In this document: piece by piece, positions 1 through 6,383 of the stretch | Numbering within the stretch: the first letter of the stretch is position 1 | How the letters are laid out: every line of letters begins with the position of its first letter | Origin: Candidatus Hydrogenedentota bacterium | Lineage (GTDB): Bacteria > Hydrogenedentota > Hydrogenedentia > Hydrogenedentales > CAITNO01 | Direction: 5' to 3' | Assembly (NCBI GenBank): GCA_007124105.1 | Contig: SLFT01000023.1 | Location: forward strand, 1 to 6,383 | DNA: 6,383 nt | Translations under genes and position numbers: made by a program | Notes under the pieces: generated by a model | Database searches by the model: none | Told to the model about the DNA's origin: nothing | What the model saw: only the letters and a program-made list of their open reading frames with translations

Positions 1-305
1 CACGGATTTACACAGATGCGCTTTGTTATGCTGACCTTAATGCATGGCAAACCCTTGTACATTTGCTCCCTCTGCTTACAAATACCCAGCGTACCATGCA
101 CTATCTTCAACACCTATATTTTCAGAACATCCATGCCGGCGTGGAACTGATACAGGCGCTTCGCTTCATGGACATGCCCCAGGCGCTGGCGCTGGCCCTC
201 GAGCACAGCGCCATTATCCTGCAAACAAGCGACCACTCCGCCTGGGCGTACGCGCAGGCCGTCGCCGCATTATTGGGGCGCGACGACAGCTTGCGCTTTG
301 AATGA
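1..305 (+). CDS. C-terminal part of an unidentified protein
   Basis: The reading frame is open from the left edge (first complete codon at position 3) to TGA at 303-305, giving 100 residues, so the true start lies upstream. The frame is preferred over the overlapping one at 44-301 because its codons from about 160 onward have the G/C-rich third positions seen in the genes downstream, and because it is open to the window edge. The visible part looks mostly alpha-helical and Ala/Leu-rich (for example QALALALEHSA near the middle), has several aromatic residues, and ends LLGRDDSLRFE. No signal peptide, membrane segment or catalytic motif is visible in this fragment. I do not recognise the family. 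The next gene starts 144 bases downstream on the same strand, too far for translational coupling. Coding status is fairly secure; function is unknown. Confidence 0.6.
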   Translation, partial: RIYTDALCYADLNAWQTLVHLLPLLTNTQRTMHYLQHLYFQNIHAGVELIQALRFMDMPQALALALEHSAIILQTSDHSAWAYAQAVAALLGRDDSLRFE

Positions 306-315
306 CGGGCATTAC

Positions 316-345
316 GCGACATGAAAAGTGAAATTACGATATACT
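316..345 (+). promoter_or_regulatory. Possible sigma-70-type promoter
   Basis: TATACT at 340-345 matches the TATAAT -10 consensus at five of six positions. GCGACA at 316-321 is a weak -35 element (four of six against TTGACA), 18 bases upstream. The site lies in the AT-richer gap between the first gene and the 5'-nucleotidase gene, which is where a promoter for the downstream genes would be expected. The -35 match is poor and the host's sigma consensus is unknown, so this is tentative. Confidence 0.3.
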
Positions 346-411
346 ATTAGGAATCCGAGAGAGTGCTGTCATAGATTTATTTTTTCAGGACAAATGTAAC
401 ATGGCTTTTTT

Positions 412-421
412 GGTGAACACC
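412..421. repeat. Decamer GGTGAACACC, copy 1
   Basis: This is a short imperfect palindrome (GGTG, AA, CACC) in the leader of the 5'-nucleotidase gene, 28 bases before its ATG. The CACC arm also forms an 8-base perfect palindrome, CACCGGTG, with the following GGTG (418-425). An identical decamer occurs at 2501-2510 before the next gene. It may be an operator half-site or an RNA element, or chance. Confidence 0.3.
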
Positions 422-437
422 GGTGAAAGCCAGTGAG

Positions 438-446
438 AAAGGAAAG
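438..446 (+). promoter_or_regulatory. Ribosome binding site deciding the 450 start
   Basis: AAAGGAAAG contains an AAGGA core at 439-443, six bases before ATG at 450. This supports ATG 450 over the in-frame GTG at 423. The upstream start would add nine charged residues before the signal peptide and has no comparable ribosome binding site. Confidence 0.7.
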
Positions 447-449
447 CGC

Positions 450-2372
450 ATGAATACACAAACCATAGACTTGGCAATAAGACGTTTGTCCGCGTTTCTC
501 ACCATAACAGTGCTGCTGTTGGGTAGGGTGGGCGTCGCTGGCAGCGCGGAAACAGAACTTTATTTCACGATACTGCATACCAATGATGAACATTCGGCGT
601 TGCTCCCATCGCCGCTGGTGGACTACCATCCCGAGGAAGACAATCCCACTGTGGGCGGGTTTGCGCGCATAAGTCGGCTTGTGAACGACATCCGGGCGGC
701 GAAGAGCGATGCGGATGAACCCGTGCTGTTGGTGTCGGCCGGGGATATTTTGGGTGGAACGCCTTTTGCCTGGCTCATTCCTGACGGAGAAGCGCCGGAA
801 ATATCCACCATGCGGCAGATGGGCTATGATGTAGTTACTATTGGCAACCACGAATTCGATTACGGGCCAGAACACCTGGCTCGCTATTATGAGCATACGG
901 GTTGTCCGGAACCCGATGCCGCGCCTGTCGTCGTTGCGTCAAACCTGATAATTCCCGATGGCCATCCGCTGGCGGATTGTGTTGTGGACACGCATATCAT
1001 CACCCTGGAAAACGGATTGCGGCTGGGATTCTTCGGGTTGCTGGGCGATAACGCCGTAAAACTAATCAGCAAAATGGAACCTGTTACTGCCGCTGATTCC
1101 ATTGCCTCGGCGCGAGCGGCGGTGCGCGCTCTGCGCGAGCGGGACGCGGATGTACTTATTGGCGTTACCCACGCGGGCTTTTATGAGGACCGGGCGGTGG
1201 CGAAGGCGGTTCCCGATATTGACGTCTTGATAACCGGCCATTTCCATCAACTGATGTGGGAACCGCCTCATCTGGAGGGAAAGACCATCTTTGCGCAGAG
1301 CAGCGCGCATGGACGGGGTTTGGGTGTTCTTGAGCTCGCTTATGATCCCGCCGGCGGCGAAGTGCGTATCCGAAACGAAGAGAACGAGCAGCCTTTTCTT
1401 GTTCCTGTTAACAGTGGGACAGCGGAGGATCCCGATACGGCCGCCGCCATTGCCGCGTATACGGAAAAACTGAATCAGCTTGCAAGCCGCCTGACCCGGG
1501 GCGCAATCACCGATATTGCCGCGCCCTTTCTTCGTGCTGACTTTGTCTTGACAGAGGGACCATTGTCAAGCGAGTCCGTACTGGGCAATTTTGTCGCCGA
1601 CGCCATGCGTCTTGTTGTCGAGGGAAAAACTGGCGAAAAGGTTGATTTCGCCATCCAGGCAAACGGCGTTCTCCGGGGCGACGTAACGCCGGGAACCATG
1701 CCGCACGCGCGCAACAAGATATGTTTTTATGATCTGGCCACATCTATTGGACTGGGCACAGGCTACGACGGGACGCCGGGATATCCACTCGCATCCATTT
1801 ACCTTACTGGCAACGAACTCTATCGAATGCTGGAACTGTCTTTGTTTCTTTCCCAGATTGCGCAGGTGTTCTACCTGCAGCTGTCCGGCGGAAGATTTAC
1901 TTACGATCCCGACAGACTTACCCTGTTCCAAATCCCCTTTGCGGAATTCCCATTCCCCTCTTTTCGGGCTGTTCGCAGCTTGGAAAGGTTCACTGGCGAA
2001 GGCGTCCAGGACGCCGCAGACGCAGATTATGCCGCCATCTCGCGTCGGGACGATACGTTATATCATGTGGTCTGTGATTATTATATCCTGTCCTTTTTCC
2101 CGCGTGTTGCTGCGTTGCTGCCGATTTACAAGGTGATCCCCAAAGACAGATACGGCAATGAGATAAGCATTCGTGACGCTATTATTTATGTTGACGGCGA
2201 CGAATTAAAATTCTGGCAGGTTGCGCTTGAATACGCCTTGTCCCAACCGCCGGACACAGATGGTATTCCGAGAATACCTGATTATTACGGACACACCGGC
2301 GCGCGCATTATGCGGCAAAGCGCCCATCCGCTGCTTATGTGGCCCCTGCTGGCGCTGATGCTTTTGTTTTAG
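450..2372 (+). CDS. Exported metallophosphatase / 5'-nucleotidase (UshA-type)
   Basis: This 640-residue protein should hydrolyse phosphate from nucleotides or related phosphate esters outside the cytoplasm using two metal ions. It has a signal peptide (Arg11-Arg12, hydrophobic core 13-30, likely cleavage near AGSA, 30-33). The metallophosphatase domain spans about 37-300. Its motifs are NDEH (Asp46, His48), GD (Asp99), GNHEFD (Asn133, His134, Asp137), THAG (His241) and GHFH (His264, His266), which together cover the expected metal ligands and the His-Asp catalytic pair. The 5'-nucleotidase C-terminal domain spans about 350-615, with SSESVLGNFVADAM (373-386), QANGVLRG (403-410) and FYLQLSGGRFTYDP (474-487). 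The usual GGDGY-type ending is replaced by VIPKDRYGNEI and DELKFW segments, seen (from memory) in one subfamily of these enzymes. Residues 625-640 form an odd hydrophobic tail. ATG 450 is chosen for its ribosome binding site and signal peptide. Family assignment is strong; the exact substrate (nucleotide, UDP-sugar or cyclic nucleotide) is not determined. Confidence 0.93.
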   Translation: MNTQTIDLAIRRLSAFLTITVLLLGRVGVAGSAETELYFTILHTNDEHSALLPSPLVDYHPEEDNPTVGGFARISRLVNDIRAAKSDADEPVLLVSAGDILGGTPFAWLIPDGEAPEISTMRQMGYDVVTIGNHEFDYGPEHLARYYEHTGCPEPDAAPVVVASNLIIPDGHPLADCVVDTHIITLENGLRLGFFGLLGDNAVKLISKMEPVTAADSIASARAAVRALRERDADVLIGVTHAGFYEDRAVAKAVPDIDVLITGHFHQLMWEPPHLEGKTIFAQSSAHGRGLGVLELAYDPAGGEVRIRNEENEQPFLVPVNSGTAEDPDTAAAIAAYTEKLNQLASRLTRGAITDIAAPFLRADFVLTEGPLSSESVLGNFVADAMRLVVEGKTGEKVDFAIQANGVLRGDVTPGTMPHARNKICFYDLATSIGLGTGYDGTPGYPLASIYLTGNELYRMLELSLFLSQIAQVFYLQLSGGRFTYDPDRLTLFQIPFAEFPFPSFRAVRSLERFTGEGVQDAADADYAAISRRDDTLYHVVCDYYILSFFPRVAALLPIYKVIPKDRYGNEISIRDAIIYVDGDELKFWQVALEYALSQPPDTDGIPRIPDYYGHTGARIMRQSAHPLLMWPLLALMLLF

Positions 2373-2493
2373 CCCGGATATTTCACCAGGTTTCGTCGTG
2401 CGCCTGTGAAGATTGCGTCAGATCAAGTGCTTTGCGCATGTCGCTGGCGTTCGGCAAGCTGTGTCCTCCTTTTGGTCTGCCGGCCATCTTTCC

Positions 2494-2504
2494 GGAGAAA
2501 GGTG
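2494..2504 (+). promoter_or_regulatory. Ribosome binding site deciding the 2511 start
   Basis: GGAGAAAGGTG precedes ATG 2511, with AGGTG ending six bases before the start codon. This, and the clean signal peptide that begins at 2511, argue against the in-frame GTG at 2406. That start would add 35 residues rich in Cys and Arg and bury the signal peptide. Confidence 0.65.
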
Positions 2505-2510
2505 AACACC
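2501..2510. repeat. Decamer GGTGAACACC, copy 2
   Basis: This is identical to the decamer at 412-421. Here it overlaps the ribosome binding site and abuts ATG 2511. A protein or RNA structure on this element would be well placed to affect translation initiation, but two copies in a window this size could also be coincidence. Confidence 0.3.
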
Positions 2511-5500
2511 ATGAGATTTATTGTTTTCGCTGCCGTTCTTTTTCTTGGTATGCAAACACAGGCGAGCGCGAATACCATCTTGCATGAATGGCGCTTTGAC
2601 GCACGAGGTTTTGCTGTCGCGGAGGCGCAGGGCTGCCGAATAGCTATTCGGGACGGCAATCTGTATGCCGAGATTGAGGAGGCCAACGCCGTATATGTTG
2701 TTCTCCCTGAAATTGAGGTGGAAGCGCCGGTGCTGTTGCGTTTTCGGGGCCGGTCTGAAGGCACTTTCGGGCGGGGCGAAGTCTATTGGACAACCCAGGA
2801 GTCTCCAAACTGGGGCATGGATAAGTTTCATCGCTTTTTCCCGCATCATGATGGTCAATGGCACGAGTATGCACTTCCTCTTCCCGCGGTCGGCACGATA
2901 ACTCATCTGCGTTTTTCGCTGGGCTGGCAACCGGGCATCTTCGAGGTAGCCTGGATGCGCTTGGAAGCCGATCCGTATCCTGCGGGGGTTGCGGCGGCCA
3001 TCAAGGCCCTGCCCGACCGGGTGAGCATTGAAAATGACGCGCTGCGCGTGGTGTTGCAGGCGAAGGAACATCTGTACATTGTTACGGACAGGCGCACCGG
3101 CCGTGACTGGACCGCCGACGCCCGACAGAACACGGCTGTCTTGATAGACGTCGTCGCGGAAGATGCGCACAGCCTCCTTGTCACATTGTGGGACAATCAT
3201 GTTCGGGGCATCTACCGATGCAAGGTTAGCCTTTCCGAAGAGAGCGTCCTGACCTTTGTGCTGGATACCAACGACCATGACATGCCTTTGTACGGGATGA
3301 ACAACTATCCGCCCGCATTTGCCTCGGAACTCGATGCGGGCAAGATGTTTTTCTGCAACCGGTCGAGCGGGGTCTATGTGAATTTGGACGAGCCCGTTTT
3401 TTCAAACATGGCTCTTACCGTGTACGGCAACACGGAGTGTACGGACATGCCTTGGGTAGGGGTTGTGGACCATGAACAAGGCGACGGCTATATGGCGCTG
3501 GCCGAGACGCCCTGGGACGCCTTTTTTCTGTTGCAGACAGATGAATCCGGGAATGCGTGGCCCCAGATTCACTGGCGTGAGTCCATGGATACTTTTCGGT
3601 ATCCCCGCCGCTTCTCCTATCACTTCTCTGACAAGGGCGGCTATGTCGCCCTGGCGAAAAAGTATCGTGACCATGCGCGCGAACAGGGGTTGTTGAAAAC
3701 ACTGGAGGAAAAGGCTGCCCTGAATCCCACCGTGAACAAACTGCGCGGTGCGCCCATCATCTGGGGCGCACTGGACGTTTGGGAGTTTATGCGCGAGGCG
3801 CGAACGGAAGGCATCCTGCGCGCCGTGCTGGCCAATGCGGACCATGGACTGCATGACAAGTCGCGGCTCCGAGACCTGAACGAAATGGGCTACATCACGT
3901 TGACCTATGATAGTTTCACTGATATTCAGAATGGTGAGACAGGCTTCCAGACGGACGATATTGAAGAAACGGCCTACCACGCGCGACCGGGGCTGGGGCC
4001 GATGGGGGGATGGGAGGACGACCTGCATGCTTATGCCGCCCGTTCCTCGGCCTATGCGCTGCGGGCCTTAAAAAACTATGTGCCGCCGAATCTTGAAGAA
4101 TACGGGTTCAACGGCCGCTTTATTGACGTCAGTATGGCCATAGATTTGTTTGAAGACCATCATCCCGACCATACCTTCGACCGCCGACAGGATCTCGCCT
4201 ATCGGCGCGCGGCCTTTGAATGGCTGAACGGACTGGACCTGGTGCTGGGCACTGAACACGGCAACGACTGGGGGATTGATTTGGCGGCGTTCACGGAAGG
4301 CGCGCTCAGCGGCCCCTTCTGGTGGCGAGCCAACCGGGGCTGGAATCCGGGCAATCTGGGGCGGGCCCAATGCGAGAGCGACTATCCCGAGGCGTATCTT
4401 GACATCGGCATGAACCCGGCAACGCGAATCCCGCTGTGGCAACTGGTTTACCAGGATTGCAGCGTCTCCGCGCCGTACTGGGGCGACACGCCGGGCATGC
4501 ACTATCGTGTCCGCCCCGAGCTCAGCGACCGTTTTGACCTTTTTACCCTGCTGTACGGCGGCGTGCCGCTTTTCTGGCGCGACAAGACCGACTATGACTG
4601 GAGCGAAAACCGCGACCGTGTACTGCAAACGGTTTACAACACCTGCCTGTTCCATAAGCAGGTCGGCTTCAGCGAGATGCTTGACCATGTATTTCTCACG
4701 GAGGACGGACAAGTACAGCAAACCCGTTTTTGCTCCGGCCACGTTGCTGCCGTCAATTTCTCGGACAAGGCGCAGCCCGTTGCCGTTGATGAAGACGAGA
4801 CGGTTCTCCTGGCGCCGCGGGGGTATTACGCTTCCGGACCAAACTTTATCCAGTATCGCATCCAGGAGGGAGAAGAAGTGCTGACCCGTATTGAAGCGAG
4901 CGGCTTCAGGCGATACCACGCCACCAGCCGACGGCGCATGGGCGCTGTAAAGATGGCCGGCGCATTTACAGCGTTTGAGGTGGATGACAGCCGGTGGCAA
5001 CTGGCGCTGGATGCGGACGGGCGCTACGAAATTTTTCCCGGAGAATTGACTGGATGGCCTGGGGACGCGACGGCAACCCTCTTGCTCCTGGACGGCAAGG
5101 GCGACGCGCGCCGCATCCTCTACAGCCGCGGCATCTCTGAGAAGATAGTCCTGGAGACGTCTTCCGAAGAACGGTATTACGCGCTGGTACGCGATATGCC
5201 TCCTCAGACGCTTGTGGTATATCCGGCGGACCCATGGATGGAAGCGGGTACACCGGTGGATATTTTCGCGGCAGACCCGAATACTGAGATACGCTTTACT
5301 GTGAACGGCAACGAACCCGGCTACGAGTCCCCCCTGTTTACCGAGCCGCTCCTCCCGGACAGAAGCTTTCTGCTCCAGGCGCGCCCCTTTCAAGGCGACA
5401 AGGCCGTCGGCAACGCTGTAAGCGTTGAATACCGTGTGGTTGCAACCCTTTTCGAGAGCGGACTTATGAAGGGCGGCGATGCGGCAATCCCCGTGGATAT

Positions 5501-5933
5501 GCCTGTGCAGGACTTTGCCGCGCTGCGCATCCTGGTAGGCAATGGCGGCGATTCCTGCTGGAGCGACTGGGCAAACCTGGGCGGCGCGGCCTTTGTCTTC
5601 GATGACAGGCGGAAAGTGTATCTATCCGACCTGGAACCGTGGTATCATCAGCAGACCTATGAAGAGCTTGGCAGGGACGCATCGGAAAAAGAAGGAAGAC
5701 TGCTGCCCTTGACCATAGCGGGGCAGACATTTGAGAAAGGCTTGTCCACCTTCAGTGAAGCCGAAATTATCTATGCCATTCCTGCCGGGGCGGCACGGTT
5801 TGAGGCCTGGGTAGGCGTGGATGACCGCGCCAATCCCCCTGAAGGCGCACCCGAAGTATTGCGTGGTACCGTTACGTTTCACATACAGGGCGTCATTCCG
5901 CCCGTGGTATGCACTCACCGCCTACCGCTTTGA
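2511..5933 (+). CDS. Secreted multi-domain glycoside hydrolase, GH129/GH101/DUF5696-like
   Basis: This 1140-residue protein probably cleaves glycosidic bonds outside the cell. The signal peptide is residues 1-20 (cleavage after QASA). A beta-sandwich, carbohydrate-binding-like domain spans about 22-155 (DGQWHEYALPLP, then ITHLRFSLGWQ). The core, about 168-800, resembles GH101/GH129-type enzymes: a mutarotase-like beta domain (IENDALRVVL at 173-182; TDRRTGRDW at 192-200), the linker YRDHAREQGLLKTLEEKAAL with NPTVNKLRGAPIIWG (385-419), then a barrel-like region. Candidate catalytic residues are Asp539 (GRFIDVSMAID) and Glu582 (VLGTEHGNDW). A chitobiase-C-terminal-like domain follows (about 903-977; FTVNGNEPGYESPLFTEPL), then NPCBM-type sequence (978-1126) with its halves reversed. 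The start is set by the ribosome binding site and signal peptide. By family analogy it may act on alpha-linked N-acetylgalactosamine, but substrate is unproven and only the general class is inferred. Its neighbours are also exported enzymes. The C-terminus may be truncated. Confidence 0.75.
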   Translation: MRFIVFAAVLFLGMQTQASANTILHEWRFDARGFAVAEAQGCRIAIRDGNLYAEIEEANAVYVVLPEIEVEAPVLLRFRGRSEGTFGRGEVYWTTQESPNWGMDKFHRFFPHHDGQWHEYALPLPAVGTITHLRFSLGWQPGIFEVAWMRLEADPYPAGVAAAIKALPDRVSIENDALRVVLQAKEHLYIVTDRRTGRDWTADARQNTAVLIDVVAEDAHSLLVTLWDNHVRGIYRCKVSLSEESVLTFVLDTNDHDMPLYGMNNYPPAFASELDAGKMFFCNRSSGVYVNLDEPVFSNMALTVYGNTECTDMPWVGVVDHEQGDGYMALAETPWDAFFLLQTDESGNAWPQIHWRESMDTFRYPRRFSYHFSDKGGYVALAKKYRDHAREQGLLKTLEEKAALNPTVNKLRGAPIIWGALDVWEFMREARTEGILRAVLANADHGLHDKSRLRDLNEMGYITLTYDSFTDIQNGETGFQTDDIEETAYHARPGLGPMGGWEDDLHAYAARSSAYALRALKNYVPPNLEEYGFNGRFIDVSMAIDLFEDHHPDHTFDRRQDLAYRRAAFEWLNGLDLVLGTEHGNDWGIDLAAFTEGALSGPFWWRANRGWNPGNLGRAQCESDYPEAYLDIGMNPATRIPLWQLVYQDCSVSAPYWGDTPGMHYRVRPELSDRFDLFTLLYGGVPLFWRDKTDYDWSENRDRVLQTVYNTCLFHKQVGFSEMLDHVFLTEDGQVQQTRFCSGHVAAVNFSDKAQPVAVDEDETVLLAPRGYYASGPNFIQYRIQEGEEVLTRIEASGFRRYHATSRRRMGAVKMAGAFTAFEVDDSRWQLALDADGRYEIFPGELTGWPGDATATLLLLDGKGDARRILYSRGISEKIVLETSSEERYYALVRDMPPQTLVVYPADPWMEAGTPVDIFAADPNTEIRFTVNGNEPGYESPLFTEPLLPDRSFLLQARPFQGDKAVGNAVSVEYRVVATLFESGLMKGGDAAIPVDMPVQDFAALRILVGNGGDSCWSDWANLGGAAFVFDDRRKVYLSDLEPWYHQQTYEELGRDASEKEGRLLPLTIAGQTFEKGLSTFSEAEIIYAIPAGAARFEAWVGVDDRANPPEGAPEVLRGTVTFHIQGVIPPVVCTHRLPL

Positions 5934-5960
5934 GCCGGGAAATCTGTTTTTCATTCGGCT
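5933..5960 (+). other. Possible stem-loop after the glycosidase gene
   Basis: AGCCG (5933-5937) can pair with CGGCT (5956-5960), and inside this GAAA (5939-5942) can pair with TTTC (5949-5952) around loop TCTGTT, with a 1-by-3 internal bulge. It starts at the last base of the stop codon. The bases that follow (TTGTC...) are not a clear T-run, so it is not a convincing intrinsic terminator. It could act as an mRNA-stabilising or attenuating hairpin, or be chance. Confidence 0.25.
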
Positions 5961-5991
5961 TTGTCAAATCGCTTTTGATGGCTATTGCAAC

Positions 5992-6000
5992 AAAGGAAAG
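5992..6000 (+). promoter_or_regulatory. Ribosome binding site for the nitrilase-family gene
   Basis: AAAGGAAAG has the same nine bases as the site before position 450. Its AAGGA core (5993-5997) lies 11 bases before ATG 6009, slightly farther than ideal. It supports ATG 6009 over a possible in-frame TTG at 5985, upstream of the signal peptide. Confidence 0.5.
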
Positions 6001-6008
6001 ATAACAAG

Positions 6009-6383
6009 ATGATCCGTACACTACTTGCCGTACTCATTGTGATTCACTTGTTTTCTGGACAATCTTCTGTCCAAGCGGAAGAGACGCCTCCCCTCACAGA
6101 AGCGCAGCTGGCCCATGAATCGGTAAAAATCGCCGCTGTACAGATGCAGGGCAACTGGATTTGGCAAGGCAACGACGACGCGCCTCAGGAGACGGTGGAT
6201 GAAGTCGTGGCTTATATAGAACGAGCCGCCGCTGACGGTTGCGACCTGGTCGCCTTTCCGGAATTACTGTTGGGCAAGTTTACCGTGCCGAACGAAAGTA
6301 CACGCCGCATCAGCGAAGCGGCGGCGGCGGGCAATATCTACGTGCTGGCGGGTTGCTTCGAGATTCTGGACGACGAGGGTAAC
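6009..6383 (+). CDS. Exported carbon-nitrogen hydrolase (nitrilase superfamily), N-terminal part
   Basis: The frame begins at ATG 6009 and is still open at the window end, giving 125 residues of a protein that continues downstream. Residues 1-23 form a signal peptide (MIRTLLAVLIVIHLF core, likely cleavage after SVQA). The mature part starts the nitrilase fold: strand VKIAAVQMQGNW (39-50), a helix ending YIERAAADGCDLV (69-81), then AFPELLLGKF (82-91) in which Glu85 matches the conserved catalytic glutamate, and a further strand NIYVLAGCFEI (109-119). The catalytic Lys and Cys would lie beyond the window. Enzymes of this superfamily hydrolyse amides, carbamoyl groups or nitriles, usually in the cytoplasm, so the signal peptide is notable. 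The gene starts 75 bases after the glycosidase gene on the same strand and may be co-transcribed with it. The fold assignment is strong; substrate is unknown. Confidence 0.88.
   Translation, partial: MIRTLLAVLIVIHLFSGQSSVQAEETPPLTEAQLAHESVKIAAVQMQGNWIWQGNDDAPQETVDEVVAYIERAAADGCDLVAFPELLLGKFTVPNESTRRISEAAAAGNIYVLAGCFEILDDEGN

Noticed and set aside
44..301. Alternative open frame over the first gene
   Set aside because: Its product is rich in Arg, Gly and Ala in the pattern expected of a shifted reading of the true frame. The frame ending at 305 is open to the window edge and has the better codon pattern.
423..449. GTG start nine codons upstream for the 5'-nucleotidase
   Set aside because: ATG 450 has an AAGGA site six bases away and gives a normal signal peptide. 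GTG 423 has no comparable site.
369..896. Antisense open frame of 175 codons
   Set aside because: It overlaps the signal peptide and metal-binding motifs of the 5'-nucleotidase on the opposite strand, and its translation has no family features.
2406..2510. GTG start 35 codons upstream for the glycosidase
   Set aside because: The added residues would displace the signal peptide from the N-terminus, and ATG 2511 has a good ribosome binding site.
2418..3278. Antisense open frame of 286 codons
   Set aside because: It covers the start region, signal peptide and N-terminal domain of the glycosidase gene on the opposite strand, and has no recognisable motif or convincing ribosome binding site.
4068..5393. 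Long antisense open frame of 441 codons
   Set aside because: It lies wholly inside the glycosidase gene on the opposite strand and shows no recognisable domain or signal peptide. The sense frame contains clear family motifs throughout this stretch. Long antisense frames are common opposite G/C-biased third positions.
5933..5975. Intrinsic terminator after the glycosidase gene
   Set aside because: The hairpin has an internal bulge and is followed by TTGTCAAATC rather than a T-run, so it is reported only as a possible stem-loop.
5889..6008. A frameshift hiding the missing end of the NPCBM-type domain
   Set aside because: I read the other two forward frames after about 5889 and saw nothing like the expected closing strands (no SG.M or GGD..SDWA pattern), so there is no direct sign of a frameshift. 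Natural truncation or permutation fits better.

Overview
The window holds a co-directional (+ strand) run of genes: the tail of an unidentified protein, two complete genes for exported enzymes, and the first 125 codons of a third exported enzyme. No tRNA, rRNA, CRISPR array, insertion sequence or integration site was seen. GC content looks moderately high (estimated by eye), coding density is high, and starts are preceded by AAGGA- or AGGTG-type ribosome binding sites. A large multi-domain secreted glycosidase with an NPCBM-type C-terminus beside a secreted nitrilase-family protein suggests a polysaccharide-degrading bacterium with a cell envelope, perhaps of the Planctomycetota/Lentisphaerota/Hydrogenedentota type. 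That placement is inference from gene content only.

Layout. Positions 1-305 are the C-terminal 100 codons of a gene entering from the left, product not recognised. Positions 306-449 are a short non-coding gap with a possible promoter (about 316-345), a GGTGAACACC decamer (412-421) and a good ribosome binding site. Positions 450-2372 encode a 640-residue exported metallophosphatase/5'-nucleotidase of the UshA type, with all metal-ligand motifs intact and an unusual hydrophobic C-terminal tail. Positions 2373-2510 are a 138-base spacer in which the same decamer recurs directly before the next start codon. Positions 2511-5933 encode a 1140-residue secreted glycoside-hydrolase-like protein: signal peptide, N-terminal beta-sandwich, GH129/GH101/DUF5696-like core with candidate catalytic Asp539 and Glu582, a chitobiase-C-terminal-like beta domain, and NPCBM sequence whose two halves are in reversed order. 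Positions 5934-6008 are a short spacer with a possible stem-loop. Positions 6009-6383 begin a carbon-nitrogen hydrolase (nitrilase superfamily) with a signal peptide, cut by the window end.

How they may work together. All three recognisable enzymes carry N-terminal signal peptides, lie on one strand and are separated by 138 and 75 bases, so they may form one transcription unit acting outside the cytoplasm: phosphate-ester removal, glycoside cleavage and amide or nitrile hydrolysis. A shared substrate, for example an N-acetylated and phosphorylated glycan, is a hypothesis and not shown by the sequence.
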